DNA of 64,000 bases from Lewinellaceae bacterium (GCA_020636105.1 JACJYL010000001.1:4216001-4280000), one strand, 5' to 3'. Shown: positions 53,142 through 61,768, numbered from the stretch's first letter. Notes: generated by a model not told the origin, from the sequence alone. Made by a program: numbers and translations.

Positions 53142-53906
53142 ATGCACCAGCGTATCCATCGAAACATTCGTCGCCTAAAGGATCAGATCCATGAAATTCC
53201 GGTAGAACAACTCACCTTCAAACCGACTCCGGAAAAATGGTCCAGGAAGGAGATATTGGGTCACCTGATCGATTCGGCATTGAATAACCTGAAGCGGTTT
53301 TTATCCATTTTGCATTCCTATAAAAACTACGATGTCAGGCCCTACGATCAGGATTACCTGGTTAAGGTCAATCAGTACCAGGCGGCTGATATCGATCACC
53401 TGGTGAATCTTTGGCAATCGCTGAATCAGCAGATCAGTAACATTGTGAAAGAAATTCCGGTCAAAAAACTGGAGCAGGACGTTTTTGTCAATGAAACCGA
53501 AAAAGCGAGCTTTGAATGGCTGATCGGCAATTACATCGATCACATGGAGCACCACCTGGCGCAGATTTTGTCCGTGGAAGGTATTCCACCCAAATATTTC
53601 TTGACCACTGAAGAGGCTATATCGGCTCTGGAACAGTCGGCACCAAAACCCTTTGTCACCATGCTCCGACACGGTGAATTGGAAGTCGAATATTACAAAC
53701 CTGAAAAAGTGGATAAACAGTTGCCGCACGATAAGGACGAATTGTACGTGATCGCCAGTGGTACGGGTGAGTTTGTCCGAGAAGAAGATCGCTATCCAAT
53801 AAAGGAAAAGGACGTACTTTTTGTCAAAGCCGGACAGGCGCATCGTTTTGAAAATTTTACCGATGATTTTGCCACCTGGGTTATTTTTTACGGGTTAAAA
53901 AGGTGA
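53142..53906 (+). CDS. DinB-like domain fused to a cupin domain
   Basis: 254 residues. Residues 1-150 form a DinB four-helix fold with metal-site histidines (HLIDSALNNLKRFLS, and DHMEHHLAQILSVEG). From about 165, a cupin: MLRHGELEVEYYKPEKVDKQ, LPHDKDELYVIASGTGEFVR and VKAGQAHRFENF. DinB proteins often bind bacillithiol-type thiols or metals; a fusion to a cupin suggests a metal-dependent enzyme. It is probably cotranscribed with the arg genes, but no pathway link is evident. Confidence 0.85.
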   Translation: MHQRIHRNIRRLKDQIHEIPVEQLTFKPTPEKWSRKEILGHLIDSALNNLKRFLSILHSYKNYDVRPYDQDYLVKVNQYQAADIDHLVNLWQSLNQQISNIVKEIPVKKLEQDVFVNETEKASFEWLIGNYIDHMEHHLAQILSVEGIPPKYFLTTEEAISALEQSAPKPFVTMLRHGELEVEYYKPEKVDKQLPHDKDELYVIASGTGEFVREEDRYPIKEKDVLFVKAGQAHRFENFTDDFATWVIFYGLKR

Positions 53907-54006
53907 TCTGTTGATAGGTTTATTTTTTGATGGTATGATGCTGCGATATTTTTCATTCCAATCAGATTTCAACGCATTTCTTTGATATTTTTGTTGTACG
54001 CTTCCA

Positions 54007-54037
54007 TTTCTGCGATTTTCTGCGTAATCTGCGAGCG
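54007..54037. repeat. Triple TCTGCG direct repeat
   Basis: Three TCTGCG units at about 10-nt spacing, in the 240-bp gap between the DinB-cupin gene and the next gene. It resembles a dispersed intergenic motif; I see no gene in this gap. Confidence 0.4.
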
Positions 54038-54146
54038 TTATTTATGATTTTTATGCTGAAACTTCCTCATTGTAATAAGCATTAAAACAAAAAACGCAAT
54101 ATTTTTAGAGCAGATTTCCATTTTTATAATAAATTGATACCTGATC

Positions 54147-54440
54147 ATGAGTTTGGAAAAAATCATCACCTTACATCCTGATGGCGGCAAGGGAGCTATA
54201 TTGCCGCAGGATCTTTATGAGCAATTAAAAGAAGCCATTATTATGCCTTTCCTTTCCTACCCGGAGATCAGGGATGCCGATATTGAAGCGCATGCCTCTA
54301 AAAATATCGAAGGCGAGCTGGAAGGTAAAAAAGCCTGGTACATCGAAATAGTCAAACAGGATTTGCTTGCGAGAGATGCCCTGGAGTACGTACCCGGTGA
54401 AGAAGATAAAACCTTGCGACTTAAGATCCTCTTTTGCTAA
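54147..54440 (+). CDS. Small protein of unknown function
   Basis: 97 residues, no signal or membrane segment: starts MSLEKIITLHPDGGKGAILP, then YEQLKEAIIMPFLSYPEIRD. It is acidic, with a likely alpha/beta fold. I do not recognise the family. The reading frame is free of rare features and is followed by a 114-nt gap to the antiporter gene, so cotranscription is only possible. Confidence 0.7.
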   Translation: MSLEKIITLHPDGGKGAILPQDLYEQLKEAIIMPFLSYPEIRDADIEAHASKNIEGELEGKKAWYIEIVKQDLLARDALEYVPGEEDKTLRLKILFC

Positions 54441-54554
54441 AACCATATTCTCTTAAGGAAACAATTCAACAATTCAACAATGCGAGAATTCATCAATATA
54501 AATAATTGACTTCATTCATGTATTCTCTCATTCATGCATTCAAAAAAAACACCC

Positions 54555-56126
54555 ATGGATTACGGCATTCTATCCCTTGTTCCCCCTGTAATTGCCATTA
54601 TTCTGGCCATTTATACCCGGCAGGTTTTCGTCTCCCTGCTTTTTGGGATATGGCTCGGCTGGCTGGTCTTGACCGGATTACCACTGGAAGCAGGCTCGGG
54701 CTCTTTTAATCCCGGAGATATCGGATTTTTTGAAGGCTTATGGCGGGTAGTCCGCCCTTCGAATCTCTGGAAAGGTTCCATGAATACCATACAGGCGTTG
54801 GTGGATGTTTTTAAGGATGCCGGCAATACCCGAACCATCATGTTTTCAGCTTTAGTGGGCGCTTTGATCCTGTTCATCCAAAGGTCTGGAGGAGTGGAAG
54901 GATTTATTTTGCGCATCAACAGATTTTTGGAAAAATACGAAAAGAAACAATCAGGTAATAGCAGGGTGGTGGTACAGTTTTTGGCCTGGCTTACGGGACT
55001 GTTCATTTTTGTGGAGTCGAGTATTTCGGTGCTTACTGTTGGCGCCTTGTATCGCCCGGTATTTGACAAATTAAAGATATCGCGTGAAAAGCTGGCTTAT
55101 ATTGCCGATTCGAGTTCGGCTCCTTCTTCCATCATCTTGCCTTTCAATGGTTGGGGCGCCTTTATCATGGGGTTGCTGGCCACCGATTTTGTCAATCCCT
55201 TTGGCGTGATGATGACGGCCATGAAATACAATTTTTATCCATTCCTGGCGCTGTTAATGGTGCTGGTCATCATTTTTACGAAAAAAGATTTTGGTCCGAT
55301 GGCCAAAGCGGAAAAGCGTGCCCGCGAGGAGGGTAAGTTGCTGGCCGACGGTGCCCAGCCAATGATTTCAGAGGAACTTACAGAAGTAAAAACCAAGGAA
55401 GGCGTTATTCCTCGGTCTAGGAATATGGTTTTTCCCATCGCTCTTATGGTGCTGATGATGCCTGTCATGCTGATTTACACCGGTTGGGGGGCCACCATGG
55501 AACACATGCCGGAAGCTTCGGTTTGGAGTAAGGTGTTTTTTGCCATTGGCAACGGTTCCGGTTCCACTTCTGTGTTGACTGCCGTATTGGTTTCCTTGAT
55601 TTCCACCATGTTCTTTTACGGTGCTCAGGGCATCATGAAAATGAAAGAGATGGTGGATCTGACACTCAAGGGCATTGGCGGTTTGATCCCTCTGGCCCTT
55701 CTGATGCTTTTTGCGTTCGCCATCAGCAGCCTCTGTAAAAATGAATTGGGAACGGGTCAGTATGTGGCCAGTGTAGCGCAACAATGGTTGTCGCCTGCCC
55801 TGGTGCCTTTCCTGGTATTTGTGGTCAGTTGTTTCATCGCCTTCTCCACGGGAACCTCCTGGGGGACTTTTGCCATCATGATGGCCATAGCCGTCCCCAT
55901 GGCCAAAGAGATGGACACTAATGTTTATATGGCCATCGCAGCCGTTATGGGCGGGGGTGTTTTCGGCGACCACTGCTCTCCCATTTCCGACACCACCATT
56001 CTATCATCCATGGCTTCCGCTTCGGATCACATCGATCATGTGCGGACACAGTTGCCCTATGCATTGGTCGTCGGAGGGGTTACGGCGATTTTTTACCTGG
56101 TGATTGGGTTCATTGCGCATGGGTAG
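54555..56126 (+). CDS. NhaC family Na+/H+ antiporter or related transporter
   Basis: About 523 residues with 12 or so membrane helices. Signatures include SVLTVGALYRPVFDKLKISR, AYIADSSSAPSSIILPFNGW, AFSTGTSWGTFAIMMAIAVP and GGGVFGDHCSPISDTTILSS, the last being diagnostic for the NhaC-type antiporter fold. Either Na+/H+ exchange or amino-acid-linked antiport is possible. The ATG at 54555 (MDYGILS) is preferred to one seven codons upstream because it sits next to the first helix. Confidence 0.9.
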   Translation: MDYGILSLVPPVIAIILAIYTRQVFVSLLFGIWLGWLVLTGLPLEAGSGSFNPGDIGFFEGLWRVVRPSNLWKGSMNTIQALVDVFKDAGNTRTIMFSALVGALILFIQRSGGVEGFILRINRFLEKYEKKQSGNSRVVVQFLAWLTGLFIFVESSISVLTVGALYRPVFDKLKISREKLAYIADSSSAPSSIILPFNGWGAFIMGLLATDFVNPFGVMMTAMKYNFYPFLALLMVLVIIFTKKDFGPMAKAEKRAREEGKLLADGAQPMISEELTEVKTKEGVIPRSRNMVFPIALMVLMMPVMLIYTGWGATMEHMPEASVWSKVFFAIGNGSGSTSVLTAVLVSLISTMFFYGAQGIMKMKEMVDLTLKGIGGLIPLALLMLFAFAISSLCKNELGTGQYVASVAQQWLSPALVPFLVFVVSCFIAFSTGTSWGTFAIMMAIAVPMAKEMDTNVYMAIAAVMGGGVFGDHCSPISDTTILSSMASASDHIDHVRTQLPYALVVGGVTAIFYLVIGFIAHG

Positions 56127-56160
56127 TATTTAAATCGGGCGTTTGTGGATGGGGACAGTT

Positions 56161-56200
56161 CCAAATGGTTTCAGGTTGTTTCAAATGGTTCCAGATGGTC
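56161..56200. repeat. Four tandem imperfect 10-bp repeats
   Basis: Consecutive decamers CCAAATGGTT, TCAGGTTGTT, TCAAATGGTT and CCAGATGGTC, consensus YCARATGGTT, 40-100 nt after the antiporter stop. Confidence 0.7.
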
Positions 56201-56335
56201 CCTGCACTGTGTGTACGTGGATCTCTCTTCGGTCGATTTCAGAGAGGGCTTTTAAATTCGGGGATTAACGGGTGAATCCTTGGCCGGGTTTGTTGATGAT
56301 GTGCCCGGATTTGGGCAATAAGAGCGTATTGGATC

Positions 56336-56352
56336 CAGGCTGAAAGCCTGTC
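56336..56352. repeat. CAGGCT-GAA-AGCCTG hairpin, member of a small repeat family
   Basis: A 6-bp perfect stem with GAA loop. AGGCT-N3-AGCCTGTC is shared with 59003-59018 (loop TGC), differing only in the loop. Confidence 0.5.
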
Positions 56353-56748
56353 CCCGGGCGTCATCAGTCAGGCTGCCACCATCGGCATTTTTGGAATAGC
56401 TTTGGAGGCAGGGGAATATCGGAGAATGCCAAAAACCTTTACATTAGATAAGCCAATTAGTGATTTGTAAACGTGAATCATCAAGGAGGTCAAGCCTTCT
56501 GTTTTGGGAACGCAAATTTTTTTAACAAAAAATACCCGGTCTGGATAGTTTTGTGGAGGGAAACGGGGTTTTTTGATAAAAAAAGGTTATATTTATAAGG
56601 AGAAAATGAACGTAAAAAACATTGCGTAGCCGCCATAATTCGATTAGTACAAAATCTGTATAGTTTAAAGCTATCATTAATTTCATCCACTTACTTAGTG
56701 AGATGCCACCTCCAAAAAAAAAAAATTTAATTTATAAATTTTACGAAA

Positions 56749-57624
56749 ATGGAAAATAACACTAAATCGATTATGGGATTAGCAGCCGTTTTACTTCTGT
56801 TTGCAATCGGCTGGGGTATTTACCAATCTTCTATCAAGCAGGAAAAAGTCCGCACTATTAAAAAGCTCGACACAAAAGTAGTTTTATTGGAAAATCAGAG
56901 AGATTCCCTGAAAATCAAGGTTGACAGTCTGGAGAAAATTTACGCACAGGTCTCGAAGGACTATGTGGTTTTGGAAAATGCCATTGACAATGCCAAAAAG
57001 GAAATTCGACAGAAAGAAGCGATGATCAGAAGCCTTAAAAAAGGTACTTCTGCTGAGATTGACAGCCTGACCAAAAAAGTGGAAGGAATGCTGTCTACTC
57101 AAAAGGGTCTACTTGTTACTATCGAAGAATTGGATGCAGAAAAATCGAGTCTTTTGACCAGGGTGAATGTGGCACGAGAGGAAATGAATAGCCTGAGTGC
57201 CCGGTTGGATCAAGAGATGTATAACTTGGACAAAGCCCAATTCAAAGGCACCTCTTTCCGGGCAGATATTGAGAAACGGAATGACAAGGTGACGGTAAAA
57301 GCCAGACAAGCACGAGAGGTTATCATTAGCTTTGAGCTTAACGATGTCCCGGAGCGTTTTCATGGCAATCAGCCAATTTACCTGGTTATCACCGACGAAA
57401 AAAGCACTCCGATAACCACCAATACGGCCACCAAAGCAACGGTTGAGATTAACGACAAAAAAATGGAATTGCTGGCTCAGGATGTCAAGGAATTGGATAT
57501 AACAAAGGATCAAAGTATATCCTTCCATTATGAGCCGGATGACAAATTGGTAGCCGGTGTTTATACCGCTAACGTTTATGCTACGATTGGAATATTGGGT
57601 TCGGTGAGTTTTCAATTGAGGTAG
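56749..57624 (+). CDS. Membrane-anchored coiled-coil protein of unknown function
   Basis: 291 residues. One membrane helix (IMGLAAVLLLFAIGWGIY, about 8-26) is followed by a long coiled coil (about 30-160: TKVVLLENQRDSLKIKVDSL, IDNAKKEIRQKEAMIRSLKK) and a C-terminal beta domain of about 110 residues ending ATIGILGSVSFQLR. It probably projects into the periplasm. I do not recognise the family; the shape would suit an envelope tether or motor accessory. Confidence 0.75.
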   Translation: MENNTKSIMGLAAVLLLFAIGWGIYQSSIKQEKVRTIKKLDTKVVLLENQRDSLKIKVDSLEKIYAQVSKDYVVLENAIDNAKKEIRQKEAMIRSLKKGTSAEIDSLTKKVEGMLSTQKGLLVTIEELDAEKSSLLTRVNVAREEMNSLSARLDQEMYNLDKAQFKGTSFRADIEKRNDKVTVKARQAREVIISFELNDVPERFHGNQPIYLVITDEKSTPITTNTATKATVEINDKKMELLAQDVKELDITKDQSISFHYEPDDKLVAGVYTANVYATIGILGSVSFQLR

Positions 57625-57667
57625 CACTCTTTAGAGGAGGAGAAGGAAACCTTTAAAAAGAAATGGT

Positions 57668-57934
57668 ATGAATTTTTTAGCTGAAATACAAGAAGTCCTC
57701 GCGATAGATGTGCGCATCGAGCAGAATAAATTTTATGTCCAACTGGAAGACGGACGGGAGATCGGCGTTCCATACAACTGGTTTTGGCTACTTAACCAGG
57801 CAACGGACGCTGAGCGAAAAGACTGGCGGTTTATAAGTGACAGATACGGCATCCATTGGGAAGTCATTGACGAAGACATCTCCATTGCCGGTATCATTAA
57901 AGGCCATAAAAATCAGGAACCTCCCAGGCCATGA
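57668..57934 (+). CDS. DUF2442 protein
   Basis: 88 residues matching DUF2442: YVQLEDGREIGVPYNWFWLL, DAERKDWRFISDRYGIHWEV, IDEDISIAGIIKG. In many genomes DUF2442 sits beside a DUF4160 protein in a toxin-antitoxin-like pair; no DUF4160 partner is seen here. Function unknown. Confidence 0.85.
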   Translation: MNFLAEIQEVLAIDVRIEQNKFYVQLEDGREIGVPYNWFWLLNQATDAERKDWRFISDRYGIHWEVIDEDISIAGIIKGHKNQEPPRP

Positions 57935-58186
57935 TGCAAAGGCTAAAGGACGAAAGGGAACAAGGACAGAAGGATAAATGGTTTACCTTATGATGGCCGG
58001 AATGATGAATGTTACGGATAGGGGCTAGGTCGGATAATTCTAAGTTCGCCGAAACCCTGCGGGTACTTAATAAATAAAAATAGTTCTTTATAAGCTAGAT
58101 ACTACTGATGCACATATTTTCTATCAGGATAGCATCAGATTAACTCTGTCATATTGTAATTGGCATAGGCGGGATATAAAAAAAGA
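57935..58186. other. Intergenic region with a 7-bp inverted repeat
   Basis: No gene is seen before the toxin-antitoxin promoter. CTGATGC (58105-58111) and GCATCAG (58132-58138) are perfectly complementary across a 20-nt loop and could be a terminator for upstream genes or an operator for the module. Confidence 0.5.
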
Positions 58187-58218
58187 TTTGCATTGTACGT
58201 GTAGATAACTTATTTTTG
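58187..58218 (+). promoter_or_regulatory. Promoter of the DUF6364-PIN module
   Basis: TTTG at 58187-58190, a 20-bp spacer and TATTTTTG at 58211-58218: an exact Bacteroidota consensus. It ends about 18 nt before the antitoxin ATG at 58237, which also shows that a TTG codon at 58216 is inside the promoter and is not a start. Confidence 0.75.
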
Positions 58219-58236
58219 CACGTAAATGAGATTGTT

Positions 58237-58482
58237 ATGGATAAAAAGCTCACACTTAGTCTAAATGAAAGAGTGATCGAAAGGGCTAAGGTATACGCGC
58301 AAGATCACAAAATAAGCCTTTCAAGGTTAATAGAATCCTATTTAAGTTCATTGATAGAGAACAAGTCTGAAGAAATCGCCATCACGCCATTAGTGGAAAG
58401 TTTGAGTGGAGTGGTAAGCCTTTTAGATGAATTTGATAATAAGGATGATTATACTGACTATTTGCTAGAGAAATATAAATGA
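58237..58482 (+). CDS. DUF6364-type antitoxin
   Basis: 81 residues from the ATG at 58237. It starts MDKKLTLSLNERVIERAKVY, then AQDHKISLSRLIESYLSSLI, the ribbon-helix-helix-like N-terminus of DUF6364 antitoxins, with an acidic C-terminus that probably wraps the toxin. It overlaps the PIN gene by 4 nt (ATGA). The module is AT-rich compared with its neighbours. Confidence 0.82.
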   Translation: MDKKLTLSLNERVIERAKVYAQDHKISLSRLIESYLSSLIENKSEEIAITPLVESLSGVVSLLDEFDNKDDYTDYLLEKYK

Positions 58483-58889
58483 AAAAATTATTTATAGATA
58501 CCAATATTGTTCTTGATCTACTTGGTAAACGAGAACCATTTTATGATAATGCAGCTAAATTATTTTCTCTAGCAGACAGGGGTAAAGTAAAGTTATATAT
58601 TTCATCTTTGACAGTTGCTAATACTAACTATGTTTTATCTAAGCTCAAGTCTAAAAAAGAGGCGAGAGTTATTTTATTGAAGTTTAAGATACTGGTAGTT
58701 GTTCTTGAGTTAAATGACAAGATAGTTGAACTCTCATTAAATGATGATGATTTCAAAGATTTCGAAGATAGCCTTCAATATTATACAGCCTTGGAAAACG
58801 AAGCAGAAGTAATAATTACTAGAAACCTTAAGGACTTTAAAGCTTCAAAAATTCCTGTAATGACAGCAGGTCAGTATTTGAAAAAATAA
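58479..58889 (+). CDS. PIN domain RNase toxin (VapC-like)
   Basis: 136 residues. The PIN acidic residues are visible: FIDTNIVLDLLGKREPF (first Asp), a mid-domain Glu, and DFEDSLQYYTALENEAEVII (DxxD-like pair), then TRNLKDFKASKIPVMT. PIN toxins cut specific tRNA or rRNA sites with metal ions. It is coupled to the antitoxin by a 4-nt overlap. Confidence 0.85.
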   Translation: MKKLFIDTNIVLDLLGKREPFYDNAAKLFSLADRGKVKLYISSLTVANTNYVLSKLKSKKEARVILLKFKILVVVLELNDKIVELSLNDDDFKDFEDSLQYYTALENEAEVIITRNLKDFKASKIPVMTAGQYLKK

Positions 58890-58904
58890 AATTCGGCGAA
58901 TTTT
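58888..58904 (+). terminator. Hairpin at the toxin stop codon
   Basis: AAAATTCG and CGAATTTT are complementary around one G; as a hairpin, AAAATT-CGGCG-AATTTT. It overlaps the toxin stop and ends in T-rich sequence, fitting a terminator. Confidence 0.5.
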
Positions 58905-59073
58905 GCCTAGGACGTAAAGCTTCCCTTCGGTCAGCCTGCGCCTGGGCTTGAGTTCGATCTTCGATGGTCGAGGCTTGTAGCTTTGACCGGAATATACCTG
59001 TAAGGCTTGCAGCCTGTCTAAAGCCAGGTAAACCTGGGCCTTAGAAAATACACAACCCATGAAACAATCCCCG
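58905..59073. repeat. Cluster of short hairpins between convergent genes
   Basis: Three hairpins in 70 nt: GGTC-...-GACC with inner AGGCT-TGT-AGCTT (58967-58987), AGGCT-TGC-AGCCT (59003-59015) and CCAGGT-AA-ACCTGG (59024-59037). No gene. The AGGCT hairpins resemble those at 56336 and 44869, suggesting a dispersed repeat; the last could act as a terminator for the leftward gene. Confidence 0.5.
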
Positions 59074-59892
59074 TCATTCCTGATTCACCACCACCTTCAC
59101 ATTTTCCAATACGATTTCCGATAATAACTCGAGGGCGCCCAATTCGAAGGCCTGATCGATGGCTTCCAGTTTTACCGTTCCCTTTTCTTTCGGTTTGTAA
59201 TTTTTATAATCCTGGAACAGCACCCCATTCACTTCCCTTGGGTTAAAAGCCTCTCTAAAGCGCATTCCTCCTTCATCGGTATGGTATTCGTAAGCGAGGT
59301 AATCCATGCGGTAATTTTCGGTGTCGAACCAATAGACGAATACATCCTGGAAATCATCACCCCCGTTTTCCTGTTTAAAGGTGACCCTGATCTTGTGATA
59401 TTCCTTTCCTTTCAATTTTACTTTGCCGAGGTAGTCCGATATCACTGCCGGATCGTTCAGGCTAAAAGGCAGGAAAGCAAAATAAATGACGGAGTTTACA
59501 GAATTGGCATAGGCCTTTACCTTTTTATCTTCCACAGCGGAGGTATCTCCATTGGTAAGCCGAAGGAATCCGGTATTGTCCAGCACATCTGTAATAGCGT
59601 TGCCGTCTTCATCTTTAAAAATACGCTCGTAGCGGTACACACCCTTCTTCCTGGTATAAGTATAATGTCTTGCTCTGAAGTCAAATGAAACGGAGGCGCT
59701 TTTCAACAAATCCATACCCGTTTTTTCAATGGCCATAGCGAGGATGGATTGGGCTGATGGCGTGGCGGAAATTTCCTGTAATTGAGGAGATTGGGAAGTG
59801 GTGCGATCCTGTTTTTGGTCGTCAGTATTGCATGATAGCATGAAAATAAGAAAAAAAGTGTTACAACATGTAAAAATATATTTGTTCATCAT
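59074..59892 (-). CDS. DUF6503 family lipoprotein
   Basis: 272 residues. A lipoprotein signal ends in LIFMLSCN, with the lipidated Cys near residue 21. The mature part has SVSFDFRARHYTYTRKKGVY, VKLKGKEYHKIRVTFKQENG and FVYWFDTENYRMDYLAYEYH, a beta-rich fold of the LolA/VioE-like type seen in DUF6503. It may bind a lipid or assist outer-membrane transport; not proven. Divergent from nqrA. Confidence 0.82.
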   Translation of the reverse strand: MMNKYIFTCCNTFFLIFMLSCNTDDQKQDRTTSQSPQLQEISATPSAQSILAMAIEKTGMDLLKSASVSFDFRARHYTYTRKKGVYRYERIFKDEDGNAITDVLDNTGFLRLTNGDTSAVEDKKVKAYANSVNSVIYFAFLPFSLNDPAVISDYLGKVKLKGKEYHKIRVTFKQENGGDDFQDVFVYWFDTENYRMDYLAYEYHTDEGGMRFREAFNPREVNGVLFQDYKNYKPKEKGTVKLEAIDQAFELGALELLSEIVLENVKVVVNQE

Positions 59893-60045
59893 TTTTGATT
59901 AAAGAATTAAAATGGGATTTTTTTGAATTTACAATATTAAGATGCATAAAAAATTAAAAAAGGCCAACTGTGATCTGTTTCACTAAAAAAATGTCGAATC
60001 ACTCAAAAAAACCCTAAAAATATACTAAAATTAGATGCCTAAAAG

Positions 60046-60053
60046 TATCTTTG
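60046..60053 (+). promoter_or_regulatory. -7 promoter element of the nqr operon
   Basis: TATCTTTG, exact to TAnnTTTG and followed by CGG. No TTG at -33 is seen. The implied transcription start is near 60058, upstream of the chosen nqrA start at 60113 and downstream of the in-frame ATG at 60035. Confidence 0.5.
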
Positions 60054-60112
60054 CGGTGCTTTTCCAAATTTTATATGGGAAACAATTTTGCGAAAAACTA
60101 AGTTGTACCGCA

Positions 60113-61651
60113 ATGAGAAAAAATATCGCTCGATGGAGCAACCTGTTATTATTAACATTTTTTGCCAATAGCATCTTTGCACAAGCTGATACTTCAGCTT
60201 CAGGTGGAGGAATGAATCTTCTTTATGCTTTAGGGGTTCTTGTGCTTTTCTTTGTAGCCATGAGGTTTTTCGGAGCCGACGGGCTTACAAAACAAAGTGG
60301 AAAAACCATTGCCTTAAAAAGAGGCCATGATATCCACCTCAACGGTGAAGCGGCTAAAACACTGATTGAAGGCGTAAGGGCCAAAACATTTGCTGTGCGT
60401 CCTCCTGATTTCTTTAACATTTCTCCTATTCCAAAGGTGACTGTTGCCGTGGGTGACGAAGTTAAAGCCGGAGATATTATCTTTTTTGACAAGAAAAAAC
60501 CTGAGATCAAATACGCAGCTCCCGTGAGTGGTGAAGTTATTGCCGTCAACAGAGGGGAAAAACGTTCGATCTCAGAGATCGTTATCCTGGCGGATAAAGA
60601 AATAACCAGCCGGGCTTATGATGGTTTTGATCTTGCAAAGTCAGATCGTGCCTCCCTGGTAAACTACCTGTTGGAAAGTGGCGTTTGGCCTATGCTGAGA
60701 CAACGTCCTTATAATATCACACCTGATCCTGAAACGGTACCTGTAAATATTTTTGTATCTACTTTTGATACGGCACCTCTTGCCCCCGATTTAAGTTTCG
60801 TCGTGACAGGACAGGAAGATGCTTTTCAGAAAGGACTGGACGTGTTGGCTAAACTGACGAGTGGCAAGGTACATCTTGGCATTGACGGCAGGGGAGGCAA
60901 TGTTTCCAATGCTTTTACCCAGGCCAAAGGAGTAGAATTGCACACTTTTAGCGGAAAGCACCCTATTGGAAATGTAGGGGTACAAATTCACCACATCAGC
61001 CCTGTCAGCAATAAGGCTATTGCGTGGACTATGGGAGTACAAGAGGTCATTACACTCGGGAAGTTATTCCTCCACCAAAAGTTTGATGCTACAAGAATCG
61101 TGGCGGTCGCAGGAGAATTGAAAAACCCGGGATATGTCATTACCTACCAGGGAGCCAATGTTGGCGATCTGACAGGAGAAAATCTCAAAGAAGGTAAAAT
61201 GCGTCTCATTTCAGGGGATGTTCTTTCCGGCAAGAAAAAAGACAAAACACAGTTTCTCGGGTATTACGATGATCAGGTTTCTGTAATCCAGGAAGGAGAG
61301 TATTTCGAATTATTTGGCTGGTTGCTTCCACAATCGAAGCGCCCGACGGTATCAAAGACCTACCTGGGCGGGTTCTTTTCTTCAAAGAAAGTAAGCGTTG
61401 ATACCAATACTCATGGTGAAAAGCGCGCCTTTGTGGTCACGGGAGAATACGAGGCATTACTGCCAATGGATATTTATCCGCAACACCTCCTAAAATCGAT
61501 TATTGTAGGAGATCTGGAAAAGATGGAAGGACTGGGGATATATGAAGTAGTAGAGGAAGACCTGGCTCTCTGTGAGTTTGCATGTACGTCCAAGCAGCCG
61601 GTGCAAAACATTTTGCGGGGTGGTTTGAATGATATGCTTGAGCAAGGCTAA
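60113..61651 (+). CDS. nqrA: Na+-translocating NADH:quinone reductase subunit A, N-terminally extended
   Basis: About 512 residues; canonical NqrA has about 450 and begins near TIALKRGHDIHLNGEAAKTL (from about residue 65 here). The extension has a signal-like helix (RWSNLLLLTFFANSIFAQ), a Ser/Gly-rich loop and a second helix (MNLLYALGVLVLFFVAMRFF) followed by positive charges. That fits an N-out, C-in anchor holding the NqrA body on the cytoplasmic side. Quinone-site segments include FSGKHPIGNVGVQIHHI. The complex couples NADH oxidation to Na+ export. Start 60113 is favoured over 60035 by the promoter. Confidence 0.9.
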   Translation: MRKNIARWSNLLLLTFFANSIFAQADTSASGGGMNLLYALGVLVLFFVAMRFFGADGLTKQSGKTIALKRGHDIHLNGEAAKTLIEGVRAKTFAVRPPDFFNISPIPKVTVAVGDEVKAGDIIFFDKKKPEIKYAAPVSGEVIAVNRGEKRSISEIVILADKEITSRAYDGFDLAKSDRASLVNYLLESGVWPMLRQRPYNITPDPETVPVNIFVSTFDTAPLAPDLSFVVTGQEDAFQKGLDVLAKLTSGKVHLGIDGRGGNVSNAFTQAKGVELHTFSGKHPIGNVGVQIHHISPVSNKAIAWTMGVQEVITLGKLFLHQKFDATRIVAVAGELKNPGYVITYQGANVGDLTGENLKEGKMRLISGDVLSGKKKDKTQFLGYYDDQVSVIQEGEYFELFGWLLPQSKRPTVSKTYLGGFFSSKKVSVDTNTHGEKRAFVVTGEYEALLPMDIYPQHLLKSIIVGDLEKMEGLGIYEVVEEDLALCEFACTSKQPVQNILRGGLNDMLEQG

Positions 61652-61768
61652 AAAACGAAAATAAACAAAGGAACTGCCTACAAAGTACCGACAGGGGTTT
61701 TAAAACCAGGGCGGTCATTTTTCAGGCATTCTATTTGACCTTTAAATAAAACAATAAAAAATATACAA

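Larger units (their letters stand above)
56127..56748. other. Long intergenic region, no gene supported; repeats present
   Basis: 622 nt with no convincing gene. It holds four 10-nt repeats (56161-56200), a hairpin CTCTCT/AGAGAG (56223-56246) followed by GGCTTTT that could be the antiporter terminator, and the CAGGCT hairpin at 56336-56350. A 66-codon leftward open frame (56490-56690) has no family features and is not called. Confidence 0.55.

Noticed and set aside
56490..56690. 66-codon leftward open frame in the long intergenic region
   Set aside because: No start context, family signature or neighbour support; its AT-rich DNA produces such frames by chance.
57935..58236. Possible DUF4160 partner of the DUF2442 protein
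   Set aside because: I found no open frame with the expected pattern on either side; DUF2442 is alone here.
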